Shown one piece after another: positions 1 through 10,789 of a stretch of 64,000 nt of DNA (positions within the stretch are counted from its first letter, which is position 1; the number at the start of each line of letters is the position of its first letter). Origin of the DNA: Pollenia angustigena. Its lineage: Eukaryota > Arthropoda > Insecta > Diptera > Polleniidae. The notes under the pieces are model-generated. The model searched no databases and was not told the origin of the DNA. It saw only the letters and a program-made list of their open reading frames with translations. A program made the position numbers and the translations under genes. The stretch spans positions 285,368,067 through 285,432,066 of the forward strand of contig OV884056.1 in assembly GCA_930367215.1 (NCBI GenBank), read 5' to 3'.

Positions 1-299
1 TTATAATAAAAGTTAAATAAATTTCCAAAAATGTTAGTACTTTTGAAAAAAATAAAAATTAGCAATATTTTTTTAGTATTAAAATTAATTTTTTTTAATT
101 ACTTTTGTTTGCCTGTTGGTCGAAGACCATAATTATTTGTGCAAATTCGAAGAAAATATTTGAATTTACATGTTTCGAGCATTTGTTTTATATTTTGTCT
201 TAGTGGATTGAGTTGTCGAGGGACCAACCTCCGGACCATTTAATATCTTACCCTCAAGTCCATGATTGCTTCATTTAGCTTTATAACTTCAATTATATA

Positions 300-850
300 A
301 AACAAAATAAGAAAGTACCAATTGAAAATCAAAAAAGTTCCAACGTTTCTTTTTGTATTTTCTCAATCTCTCTGGGCTCTGCATTTGGAATTTTATGTTA
401 CTAAATTCAGTATAAAATAAATTTCAAAAGTCCCAGCTAAATATCAAAAAAGTACCACAAATATCCCCCTTTCAGATTCTCATTGACGCAGGACCAAACA
501 TGTATAATTTTATGTTTCTAGGTCTTATACTAATTGAAATTCAAAAAGTACCAGTTGAAGAACAACCAAAACGTACCAAAATGTTCCCTTTTATAGATTC
601 TCCCCAACTCAAGACATGGCATGTTAAAATTTATGTACGAAAATCAAATAGGGTACCAGTTTTAGTACGAAAAAGCAACAAAATCTCCTCCTTTCAGATT
701 GCTATTCCTTCAGAGCCATGCACGTTTATTTTTATTTTTCTAGTCCCAATATTACCGAAAATTCAAAAAGTACCGGATGAAAAACAAAAAAGTACCAACA
801 GTTTTCATCTTACAGTTTCTCTTTTACTCAGGACTATAATAATTTAATTT
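300..850 (+). repeat. Degenerate GTACC tandem array, about 110-bp units
   Basis: About five diverged units of roughly 110 bp follow each other. Each holds the core AAAAAGTACCA, then a pyrimidine-rich stretch, then a CAGATTCTCATTCACTCAGG-like segment, then TTTCTAGGTCC. The same unit recurs at 5290-5880, and the GTACC core appears in four other arrays here. An open frame at 500-847 runs through the units, but its translation is lysine/proline-rich, contains its own internal repeats and matches no family I know, so I treat it as non-coding. Confidence 0.75.
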
Positions 851-1019
851 ATTAAATTATGGATTAGACTTAAAAACTATTTTGATTTAAGGGAAATATA
901 CATATGATTTAAATTCAAAATATCACACTTATTAATGAGGGTTTGTTCACAAAAGTCGTATTTTTTCATGTTATTATTTTAAGACTTACTATGACCCCTT
1001 ATTAATCCCCCAATAGTCT

Positions 1020-1490
1020 TTGTGATCATAAAGCACTTTATTATATTGATATTTACATTAAATTTGGTCCAAACTTATTTTATGGCTATCTTAATAATCT
1101 TGCCAAATTTTATTTGAATCGGACCAAATTTTACCAGAGCTCCCATACAAATACTTCTCTCGAAAATAGCTTTAAGTGCCATAAAATCCATATAAATGTT
1201 GGCATTGAAAAACGACAATAACTTTACGATAACGACTATGTAATGACAAAATGATGTGCTGGTAGGTCCAAAATTCTAAATCACTTATAGGAAAACAAAT
1301 CTCATATAGATTTCTAAATAATAATATTCGGTACAAAGGCTTTTACATGAATCTCAACCTCATACAGTAATTTTGTTCTGGCGGGTCATTTATTGCAAAT
1401 GGGTTTCACAAAGGATACACTCTCGAAAAAATTTCTCTAAATATGTTAGTGTATGGTGGCGCTTGACCGAGAATACATACTTTATTGTTG
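1020..1490 (+). repeat. Dispersed repeat fragment (core of the 31.8-kb and 50.1-kb element)
   Basis: This segment aligns by eye with 32440-32890 and 50225-50560. All three share phrases such as ATAGCTTTAAGTGCCATAA (or close variants), TGTGCTGGTAGGTCCAAAAT, TTTTGTTCTGGCGGGTC and a GCTTGACCGA..ATAC ending. In the two other places it lies inside a larger element whose ends carry TGTCACGTACGA motifs. Those ends are absent here, so this is an internal fragment. Confidence 0.8.
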
Positions 1491-1566
1491 TTTTTTTTTT
1501 TCGAAAAAAAAAAAATAAAAATAAATCATTGCCCTCTCAATAATTTTTTCTGCTGACATTTGAGAA

Positions 1567-2582
1567 TCTATATATATAAAAGTGAATGTTTGTATGTATA
1601 TTTGTATATATATATGTCTCTATATATATATTTGTGAGTTATAGGAGCCCATGACACTTGACCCATGGCCTTGAAACTTTCACAGCATGTAACTGTGACC
1701 CTGGAAGAGACATTAGGCTATACAAAATTGTGACTGGGCAAAGGGGCGATGCCACGCCCATACAACCCAAAATGTAAAATCGTGTTATCTATGATATTTT
1801 TTGACCTACGGCGATAATATTTTGCATTAATAGAAATACGTTTAATTAAAAAAGTGGGCGTTAACCCGCCCCTTTATAAAAAAAGTAAAAAACATAGGAT
1901 TAAAAAACGTTATATCTTATAAACTACTGAACCGATCGTCATCAAATTTTCACAGAAGGCTATTGTTCTGAATTCATGTGTCTTAGGAGTAAAAAAGGTG
2001 TGATTGGACAAAGGGGCTGTGCCATATTTTTTCGTGGATGCCAATATTAAATATCGCATATTTTAAGAGCCGCTGCAAGCATTTTGTTGAACTTTTGGTA
2101 GTTGGATATTCCGAGCCCCAAAATTGAAATAAAATACCAGCGGGGGAAGTGGTACACCCCATAGAACGCCAATGTTTAATATCGCATATCTTAAGAACTG
2201 TTATAGTGAGAATATTCAAACTTTGTAGAAGTCGTTCTAATGTTATACTACACTTTTGAAAATAAAAATAAAGCGGGTAGGCGCAGGGGGAGCAATACCT
2301 CCCATAAGATGCAAATATTAATTATCGCATTACTGAAGAACTATGATAGCTAGAGTCTTCAAACGTGGTAAAATCCACTATTATGGTAAATTTTAAAAGA
2401 AAAATGGGCGGGGTTGACGGAGGGAGAGCAATACCCCCATAAAACGAAACTACTGAATGCCACGGAATTCTCTTACCACGAAGCAGCTAATAATTTAATA
2501 AATAAATTTTTGTTTATATATATTGTAAATACTTTCAGTTTTATTTTATAACGAAGTAGCGAAGCACACCGGGTTAAGCTAG
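1567..2582 (+). mobile_element. Non-autonomous Helitron
   Basis: The 5' end begins TCTATATATATAAAAGTG, directly after an A. The 3' end reads CACACCGGGTTAAGCTAG, directly before a T. That gives the Helitron layout 5'-TC...CTAG-3' inserted between A and T with no target duplication. The interior carries about three tandem units of 130-145 bp (near 2030, 2157 and 2300, with a partial one at 2433), each starting with CCCATAA and a TTAATATCGCAT-like phrase. Such internal arrays are typical of fly Helitron/DINE-like elements. No Rep/helicase coding is present. The 3' end closely matches the second Helitron at 6272-7143. Confidence 0.88.
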
Positions 2583-2743
2583 TATTGTATAAATAGTTTA
2601 AACCTTCAATCTCATATATTTTGACCCATTGTGCTTATAAGTTATAATTGATTTTTTTTAACAGTGCACCACCGTTTTCTACAAATCAGGCCTTAATTAA
2701 TCTAAGCATTCTTACACTTTTTCTAACAAAATACATGTGTATA

Positions 2744-3314
2744 CAGTACTTTTCGTTTATAGTCACTACGCTTATAGTCACATTAGCGATATATTCCATT
2801 TTGTTTGTTTGTTTTGCCGCTTTAAGTTAATTTTATATAAAGTATTAACGTTGTAGTCCATTTAGCGATATAAGCACATTTACCATATATGCCATTTATC
2901 AACAGTAGTCAAAGGGAAAAGTAAAGCAAATTAATGGCCTTATAGTCACATTAGCAAAATTTACTAAGTTCTTTTTAGTTTTCGAATCAAAAATCCATCC
3001 AAAGAAAGAATGAATTAAATCATTAAATTTTTGTCATCAACTCTCTACTCGTAAAAAATTAGTTTTTGCCGTTGGTATCACCTATGAAATATCTTGTTTT
3101 TATTTAAATTATTTTTTATACAGTATGCAACTCTGTCGTAAAACCATAAGCCTGCTGTCAGTGTAATTTATATGAATTTTTTATTTCCTTTATTCACATA
3201 ACTTGATTATATTCGAATTCGGTTATATGCGTCATAGTGGCATATATGTGAATTAGCCTTATAGTCCACGTTATGGTTGCAACTAAAGGATGTGACCATA
3301 AGCGAAAAGTACTG
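2744..3314. mobile_element. pogo-like MITE with TA target duplication
   Basis: Terminal inverted repeats begin CAGTACTTTTCGTTTATAGT on the left and CAGTACTTTTCGCTTATGGT on the reversed right end, each flanked by TA. The TTCGCTTA motif and TA duplication recall pogo-class elements; this is an inference. Variants of TTATAGTCAC and TTAGCGATATA recur several times within 250 bp of either end and look like subterminal repeats. No transposase is present. Confidence 0.8.
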
Positions 3315-3316
3315 TA

Positions 3317-4843
3317 TTACTATTAGTTAATTATGTATACTTTTTTTTATATAAAAACAACTCTTTTTTTCCATAAATTTAACCATTATTTCCAAAAGTT
3401 TTCACACATCATTAATTGCTTCAAAACTGTAAAAACATTTTGATAATTAACCCCTTAAATAAAATTGACAAATTTTGTAATTGATAACCTTGTAAAGAAA
3501 TTAAAACGAAAAAGTTTTTATTTGAAAAATTAATAAATTAACTAATGATGTTTTTTCAGATAAAAAAAAATATTAATGATTTTATAATGGCGTAATAAAA
3601 ATCACTTCAATTACAGAATTTTACAAAAATAAAAAAAAAATAAACCGGGTTCATTGTTATTTGATTTATTCGATAACAAAACCCACAAGAACTGACAAAT
3701 TAATCAGAAGAACCTTGAGTCGAATAAATTGTACATCAATTGTAACAACTTTGTTTTTCTATTTACACAGATTTGTTTTCTTAGAGCAATCAAAAATGCA
3801 TTATTGTGAATTGTTAACCAATATTTTCATTTGATCTCTAATCATTATTTTGTAATTTTACAATTACGTATAGAAAGATTTATGATTTTTTGATCAATTT
3901 ATTTAGATCATTTCAAGAATTTCGTTTATTAAAAAAGAATTCAACATTTGCGATTCTACGATTTGTTGCGTGAATGCGTGTTGAAAGTTGTGGCAGTAGA
4001 GTCATCATATTTATACTTTTGGCCATTAATCATATCTTTTATTTGTATGTTTTTCATCAACCTTGAATTAGTTTAATTTTTTAAAAAATATAAATTAATC
4101 TAATAAAACATCAACGCCGCCAACTACAAATTGTTAAGACACTTTTTCTCTTTCATGTTTTGAAAAAGAAATTTAAATACATATTTATTGCAAGTTGTTT
4201 CTTTTAATTTTTTTCATTCTTTAACGGAATTCCTAGTCTGGCAATATTTATTGAGATCATCGTCGCGAATCAATTTGCGATCACAAATCAATTGAAATTC
4301 GAAATAAGTGTACAAACAATAAAATAGTTAAGTTTTGTCAATCAATATTAATTCTTTTAACGAATAATTAAATAATCAATTAAAATACTTTTTATGAATT
4401 ATTTTTTATCTTATACACCGTTCATTTGCTGCAACACCCTCATAACTTGAAAATTTTAGATTAAAATAAATCGACTTTAAATTTACAATTTACACACAAC
4501 ATAATGAAAAACTCAAATTTGTTTCTTCTCCCAAGAAGATATTGCAACTTCATAGGAAATATTTACAATATCTTTATAAGAATGATTAACTGTGCATTAA
4601 TGATGTTAAGTCAAATTTAGTGATTTTTGACTTGTGACGTTATTGCAGCAAATGAAGTTTGTTCCCAAAACTTCTAAACCGATTTTCCTCAAATTTTCGA
4701 AGCATTTTTCCGAGTGCTTCAGTTTGCAAAACTCCAAGTAGGTGTGGCACCTTCCAAACAAATATAACATGAATAAGCTTTTATATCGCAAGAACGACTG
4801 CAGTTACAAATTTGAAACAAATAATTTGGTTATTAATACATGT
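3317..4843. other. Gene-free AT-rich stretch
   Basis: Very AT-rich DNA with poly-A/T runs and no frame, RNA gene or paired inverted repeat that I can defend. Confidence 0.6.
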
Positions 4844-4981
4844 TCCCCGGTAAGCTAGCTAGTAGTGAGCTAGTCTATCAGCGCCGGGGTTGAGGGTTCA
4901 ATTCCCGCCAAAGACTCTTGTTTCTTTCCAGCAGACAAGCGTAGAGCTTCGCGGGATAAGCTTAGGGAATTAAAAAAAATA
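4844..4981 (+). mobile_element. tRNA-derived SINE candidate, copy 1
   Basis: A GC-richer block reads CCCCGGTAAGCTAGCTAGTA, with an A-box-like TAGCTAGTAG and, about 40 bp on, the B-box-like GGTTCAATTCC. It continues for about 70 bp of unrelated body and stops in an A-rich tail at 4971-4981. The same head occurs at 41306-41379, also followed by an A-rich tail. A Pol III promoter head plus A tail is the SINE signature. It is not a functional tRNA: no clean acceptor stem or cloverleaf is evident. Confidence 0.65.
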
Positions 4982-5289
4982 TGTATATACCTTCAGCGAG
5001 AAAGTGGAATAGATTGATAGGATGATATGATATTTGTGTGCGCAACACACAAAGACCATATCGTTTTCTAAATATCTGGAAAACGGTTGGTTAAAGTAAA
5101 AGTTTTTAAATTGGAACGAATTTTTCGGTTATCTATACAAAATATCTGTCAAAATGTGGGCTGGCTTAGAGAAGTGAGAGTGGCACCTTTAATACAAAGA
5201 CAATATAGAATTTAATATATGTGGATAGCGGTACAGTGAAAGTTTTCAAATTTGGAATTTTAAAACGATAATTCAGTTTTCTGAAAATA

Positions 5290-5880
5290 GGATGTCAATT
5301 CTTCCTAAATATTCTTATTCACTTAGGATCTTGCATGTTGAATTTGATGTTTCTGGGTCCAAAAGAGCAACAAAATACCAAAAACCCCCTCTTACAGTTT
5401 CCCATTCACTCAGGACATTGTTTGTTTATTTAAATGCTTCTAGGTCCAATATTAACGGAAATTCAAAAAGTATCAGTTAAAGAACAAATAACATTAAAAA
5501 AGGACTGTTACAGATTTTTGGGACTTTGCATGTTTTATTTTTTGTCCATTGGTCCAATATCAACAAAAATAAAAAAGTACCAGTAAAACGAAAAAGTACC
5601 TTTAAAGATTTTCATTCACTCAGGACCAGTTAAAGGCCAAAAAAGTAACTACCAGTTGCAGAACCAAAAGGCTAAAGAAAGAAATTTAGTTTTTCGTATT
5701 TCCTCTTTTTGATTATTTTTTTTCCTTCATTGAAGCATCAAAAATTTCAATGTTGTAGTGTGAGCAAATTTAAAACGTATTTGCCAAAGAATGAAGAAAA
5801 ATACTTTGTAAAAAAGTACCAGCAAAAGTTACGAATTTCACCCCTTAAACGTAAGAATCTAAAACATATTAAATATGTAT
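5290..5880 (+). repeat. Degenerate GTACC tandem array, second locus
   Basis: Units of about 100-120 bp share the same order as at 300-850: CATTCACTCAGGAC, then TTTCTAGGTCCAATATTAAC, then AAAATTCAAAAAGTA(C/T)C. The arrays at 300-850 and here are clearly the same family although 5 kb apart. The short open frames at 5292-5480 and 5709-5897 run through the repeat and are not credible genes. Confidence 0.75.
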
Positions 5881-6271
5881 TTGTATTTTTTAGATAAGAT
5901 TCGAATATGTTATAATGTTTATTTAAGCTTTTATTGGTTTAAAAGATAGAAGGGGAGCCAAAAATTCAGGTTTTGTCCGTTTGCACCCTAAAAGGGCTGA
6001 ATTTCCGCTTATTTTTCTAAAGAACAATGATATTTATTATAATTTTTCTGTCTTTTTTAGTTTTGGAGATATTAATGAGATTAAAATAGGAAGTTCAGCG
6101 CCCCTGGACCCTATCCTAAGTACTTAAGTGGAACCTTCTATACCCTTATCCGTAAGGTGATTCCATTTTTCATTTTGTTGAAAAATTTAATATCAGACCG
6201 TAAGTTCCGGAGATTACCTTTTACTAACATACAAACATAGAAACATACAAACTTTCCAGCTTTATAATATA

Positions 6272-7143
6272 CTAGCTGACCCGGTCCGCGTTGCTGGCCC
6301 TAAGCAAATATTGTTGTATTACCAGACGATTTAAATTGAGCTTTAAACGAAATTTACGGCCTTTAAAATGTTCCTTCTGTAAAAACCTAAGTTGGACCAT
6401 GGCGATGATTTTAAAGAAAAAATCGTCCAAATCGGCCCAGCCGTTCTCAAGTTATGCGCTTAATAGAAAAAGTGGGCGTAAAAGTAGGCGTGATACATTT
6501 TTCTTTCGATGAAAACGTAAAATGGATTAATACGAACATTTAAAAGAAAAATTAGTCAAATCGATGAAGCCCTTTTTTTTTAGGTAAATCGAAAAAAGTG
6601 GGCGTGGCAAAATTTTCTTTACGTAAAAACCTAAGTTGGACCATGGCAATCATTTTAAAGAAAAAATCGTTTGAATCGGTCAAGCCGTTCTCAACTTATG
6701 CGCTTAATAGAAAAAGTGGGCGTAAAAGTAGGCTTGGTAAATTTTTTTTTCGATTAAAACTTAAAGTTGATTAATACGAACATTTGAAAGAAAAATTAGT
6801 CAAGTCGATGGAGCCGTTTTCTGATTTTAGGTAAATCGAAAAAAGTGGGCGTAAAAGTAGGCGGGGCAAAATTTTCTTTCCATGTAAATCTAAGTTAGAC
6901 CATGGCGATCATTTTAAAGAAAAAATCGTTCAAATCGGTCCAGCCGTTCTCAAGTTATGGTTTTTGCCACGCCCCTCCGCCCCCAGACCGAAAATCAAAA
7001 ATCAGACTTCCCTATGTCACCCGCCTGAATATTCTGAAGATTCCCTGAAAATTTCATCAAAATCGGGCCAGCCGTTTTGGAGTCCATACGTTACATACAT
7101 ACCCACACACATCCAATTTTATATATATATATAGAAGTATAGA
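6272..7143 (-). mobile_element. Non-autonomous Helitron, minus strand
   Basis: Read on the minus strand, the 5' end is TCTATACTTCTATATATATA preceded by A, and the 3' end is GCGGACCGGGTCAGCTAG followed by T. This fits Helitron termini with A/T insertion. The 3' tail shares ACCGGGTYA-GCTAG with the plus-strand Helitron at 1567-2582, so the two are related. No coding capacity remains. Confidence 0.88.
6379..6965. repeat. Internal tandem units of the minus-strand Helitron
   Basis: Three copies of a unit start GTAAAAACCTAAGTTGGACC at 6379 and 6623, with a diverged third at 6884, giving a spacing of about 244-261 bp. Each holds GGACCATGGCGATNATTTTA, a CAGCCGTTCTCAAGTTATG phrase and a GAAAAAGTGGGCGT phrase. 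The small open frame at 6291-6512 is part of this repeat. Confidence 0.85.
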
Positions 7144-7144
7144 T

Positions 7145-7850
7145 TAATTAATTTGTTTAAAATTAAATGGACTCTTCAGTTTTAATTTAAAAATCTTAAA
7201 CATTTATTTCTCAGGTAAAACTCAAAATCAAACCAAAGTATTATACTATAGTTTATATGTAGTTATATCCTGTTTTATTCTTGCCATAAACTTTACAAAT
7301 CTTAACTTGTGAATTCCTTAACGTATTCTTATCAAGAACTTTTCATCCCATTGAGGTTGTACGTACACAAAAACCCTTCTCATGCAGGTCTACAGTCAAC
7401 AAAAACAAACTAAAGAAGAAGACCAACAAAATTTTATTATTTCGTAGTTGTGTGTTAAAATATCGTTAAAGTTTTTCCAATGTTTTGAAAACAAAAAGAG
7501 AAAAAATTTAAATAGAACTTTGTGTATTATTACAAAGTTCATTAGAGTGACCTTAAACTTTATATTGAACTTTGACACGCAAACCTATAAATTGTAAAAA
7601 AAAACGTCAAATAATGTGGCCTAATAAAAACAACTTAAGAAGGTGTTGGGGAAATAAGAACTGCCCTGTACTCTACAACAATCATTAAGTTAATTTTACT
7701 GGAATTTTTAGATCTTTAAAAAAATATTAATACAGTTTTTTAATACTTTAATTAATAAACTATTGTCATTGTTTAAATAATTCCAAGGGCAAAATAAACG
7801 GCAAAAATTGCATGTTGAAATTTTACGTTTCGCTCCTTTAATGCAACATA
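7145..7850. other. Gene-free stretch
   Basis: AT-rich unique DNA. A 60-codon minus-strand frame lies here but has low-complexity composition and no recognisable motif. Confidence 0.5.
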
Positions 7851-7858
7851 GTCATATC

Positions 7859-8611
7859 CAGGGAAACCACAAATATGCAATTGCATGTTTTTCCTTGTAC
7901 GACCTATGAAGGCAGAAATAATATATCTATCCGATTTAGAGCTTTTTATGAATTTTGCATATTTTGGCATATTTTACCGTTTGGAGCATATTTTTGCATA
8001 ATTTAGTTAAAACAGCCTTTTTGCAGCATATTTTAGTTAGTTTTTAGCGCATATTTTGCCTTTTAAGGCATATTTTGAAACATATTCGATTTTTTTAGAC
8101 GCCTCTTGCAAGCTTTCGCCGCAAAAAAAATTTTTTTTCGAAATTCAGATGGCTTTTCTATTTTAAATATCTATCTGTATACCTTACGTGTTGCTTTAAT
8201 TTCGCCATCCACATTTAATTTTTACTCTAAAATGAAGACAAAGCAGGTTGTCCTTAAAGATAATTTTATTTTTAACTTTCATATTTTACATAAGAGCAAA
8301 AATTAAAAAATGCAATTATAAACTTACGTTTTTGGCGATGCGTGCAATACATAGAAATCTGACCAATCTTTTAGTACACCGATCGACTGAGAATCCATTT
8401 TTAAAGTAATTTACGATGCCCTTCCGTCCGCCTGGCTGGTTGTCTTTCCATGTTAATCTTTAGTACATAATTTTATCAAATTTTACTTCTTGCCAAATTA
8501 GACGCTTTGTGTACGTAAACCATCTAAATGTTGGCATTTAGATTAAATTCGCCAAAAAAATATGTTACAGCAGATTAAATTCTTTTCGAAATACTATTTC
8601 TGGTTTCCCTG
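7859..8611. mobile_element. Non-autonomous hAT element, family CAGGGAAACC, copy 1
   Basis: Ends read CAGGGAAACCACAAATATGC on the left and, reversed, CAGGGAAACCAGAAATAGTA on the right. Both sides carry the same 8-bp duplication, GTCATATC (7851-7858 and 8612-8619), diagnostic of hAT/P-type insertion. The interior has many GCATATTTTG phrases near the left end. It aligns along its length with the larger copy at 35376-37918. A 65-codon minus frame overlaps the left end; I do not recognise it as transposase. Confidence 0.93.
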
Positions 8612-8619
8612 GTCATATC

Positions 8620-9103
8620 TTAAAAAAATCAAACTTGCCAAAATGCGATTAAAGTTTTCAAAATGTTCCTTTTTATACAGATTCAATAAAATAAATTTTG
8701 CTATAACTGCGGTTCAGTTTGAAATAAAACACTGATTTTTGTTTTACATATAAAGAAGGTATGAAGAAGCAGTTTTGCTTGTTGTTAATTGGGTTGTTTG
8801 CTGTTTGAACAATCATTTAAAGCATGTTTGTAGAAATATTAAAAAATTTTAATATTTGGCAGGCATGTTGGATATTTGTCAACATTTTTGTTGTGTCTAG
8901 AGCTAATTTTAATCATTTTACCGAAAACTTTGCAGAGTGAAGACGTTGAAGAAGCATAAAAATCATTTTCAGTTGTCAATTCTAATTTTTTAAGCAGCAT
9001 TGTTTGCCATAAGACATCTCTATGTTTAAATGACACTTAACTCCATATTCTTTTACTTTTTTATGTTTCTCGTTCATTGTAAACAAATTGCGAGCGAAAG
9101 TGA
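8620..9103. other. Gene-free stretch
   Basis: AT-rich DNA between two mobile elements; nothing else seen. Confidence 0.5.
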
Positions 9104-9473
9104 CAGCCGTACCTAAACAAGGGCGGAAAGCGTTTTCTAGCTGTCAAAAATTCTCATGCCCATACAATTTGTATGAAGCATCCCTAAAAAGCGCGGCGTT
9201 AACGCTTTGCAATTGGAAAATCCGATTTTGACAGAGCGTTAAATAGTGAAATTGGCCGCTATTGTTGATAAATAATGGCAATTTAGCTGTTTCAAGGTGA
9301 ATCTAGCGGGTTTTTCTCCATTTTTATTTCTGTTGTGTGGGTTTTATTAAACAAAAAAGTTAACACTTCTGTTCGTGACACAACGCTGACGTTCTTGTTT
9401 AAGTATGCCATATCAGCGTAAAAGCTAAGCGAAAGAAAACGTGCCGCATTCCGCTCTTGCTTAGGTACGGCTG
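9104..9473. mobile_element. MITE with 3-bp TGA flanks
   Basis: The left end CAGCCGTACCTAAACAAGGG and the reversed right end CAGCCGTACCTAAGCAAGAG form a terminal inverted repeat of about 28 bp with four differences. TGA lies directly outside both ends, a possible 3-bp target duplication. It is 370 bp long with no coding. The superfamily is unclear. Confidence 0.75.
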
Positions 9474-9476
9474 TGA

Positions 9477-10785
9477 GGCAGCATTGTCGTCATATGCATT
9501 CATTGAAACGAAACAAAAATGAAAACTTTATATTTGTACGAAATATGTTTGTGTTGTTTATTGGCGAACACAAAACGGTAACTAAGTATGTTTTTGCCAA
9601 TCCATTTGTAAGGTCTATTTTGCCCCTTATGAGTTGCGGGAGCTTTTAATATATATAATAATATAATAATAATCAGTGAGTGAGTTCGTGTATGCTAAAG
9701 TTGCAGAGCTTTAAAACTGATACAATTTTGCTTTTTAAAAACTTTGCAATGAAGTCTGATATATTCTCATAACAATTACTTAAATTGTTTTATGAATTCT
9801 TAAAGCTTTTAAGCTACAACTAAAATTAACAATGATTTCTTTAAAAAAAAGTTTTTAAACTTAAAAAGTAATAAGAAGGGATATTGATTTAATTATTCTC
9901 TACATACAGCATTTTTGACGTTTTATTTAACTTAAAGTTCTGATTAAAAATTCGTAAGCTTTAGTTTGGTAACAACTTTTATGACGCATTTAAAAGGCTT
10001 TGTTTAAGCCACGTTTAAAATAACAAAAGCTCTAAGCTAAGATAAAAAAGTAAGAGCCTAAGACCCTAAAGGTCTACACAAGTGCTAATTTTTTTTTAAA
10101 TCTATGTCAAAGCTCTCGTAAAGCTTTATACGTTAACATAGTTTTATGTTAAACTTTAAACTCTGAACTTATTTCTATATTTTTTTTGTTTGTAAGCAAG
10201 CTAAGCGAAAATAATTGCATATTCCTGTATCAAACAATCAACCAAACTCAGCATATCTATCGACATAAACTTTTTCAATCTCTTCGCGACTTTAGGACGC
10301 CTTTTAGCAAATAAACTTTTACTTGAAACGCAAACTAGCAACGTCGTCATCATCATCATGTTGTTCATTAAAACAAATATCATTTACAAAACTTTTTTTT
10401 TTAGTTTTAATTTTGTCAACTGATTATCTTTTTGCTGTGATAATAAAAAACAAAAACAACAATATATTTAATTTTTTATCTTGTTTTTCCGTTTTCTCGT
10501 GTATCTTAAAAATTAAAACTTATAAAGTTATTTTAGTTTTCAAGTGTAAAAAAGAAGAAAATAAATTTAAAAAAAAATTTTGTAAACAACAAAAACATCA
10601 CATGACCATCAAATTTAATGTTCTAATTTTTAGTTTCAATCGAATTGTGGTAGTTTTTTCTCTGCGCCATAGATTGAGATCAATTTTGTTTAAATTTTTG
10701 CAAATTACCTTTTTCTATAAACTCAACTAGAGATGGGATATGCGGGTTTTAGGTACTTTTTAGATTTGGCAGCCCTTGCTGTCTG
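9477..10785. other. Gene-free AT-rich stretch
   Basis: Low-GC DNA. A 135-codon plus-strand frame at 10323-10730 exists, but it is phenylalanine/lysine-rich poly-T/poly-A translation without any domain, and I do not call it. Confidence 0.5.
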
Positions 10786-10789
10786 TATA

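Noticed and set aside
500..847. 115-codon frame
   Set aside because: It runs through about three units of a degenerate tandem repeat also present at 5.3 kb.
4844..4915. A functional tRNA gene
   Set aside because: A- and B-box-like words exist, but there is no consistent acceptor or anticodon stem, and the block continues into a SINE-like body with an A-rich end.
7773..7970. 65-codon minus-strand frame that might be a transposase start
   Set aside because: It crosses the hAT left end and its target duplication into flanking DNA, so it cannot be the element's own gene; no motif seen.
10323..10730. 135-codon frame
   Set aside because: Composition is F, K, N, I from AT runs; no motif; no repeat or gene context.
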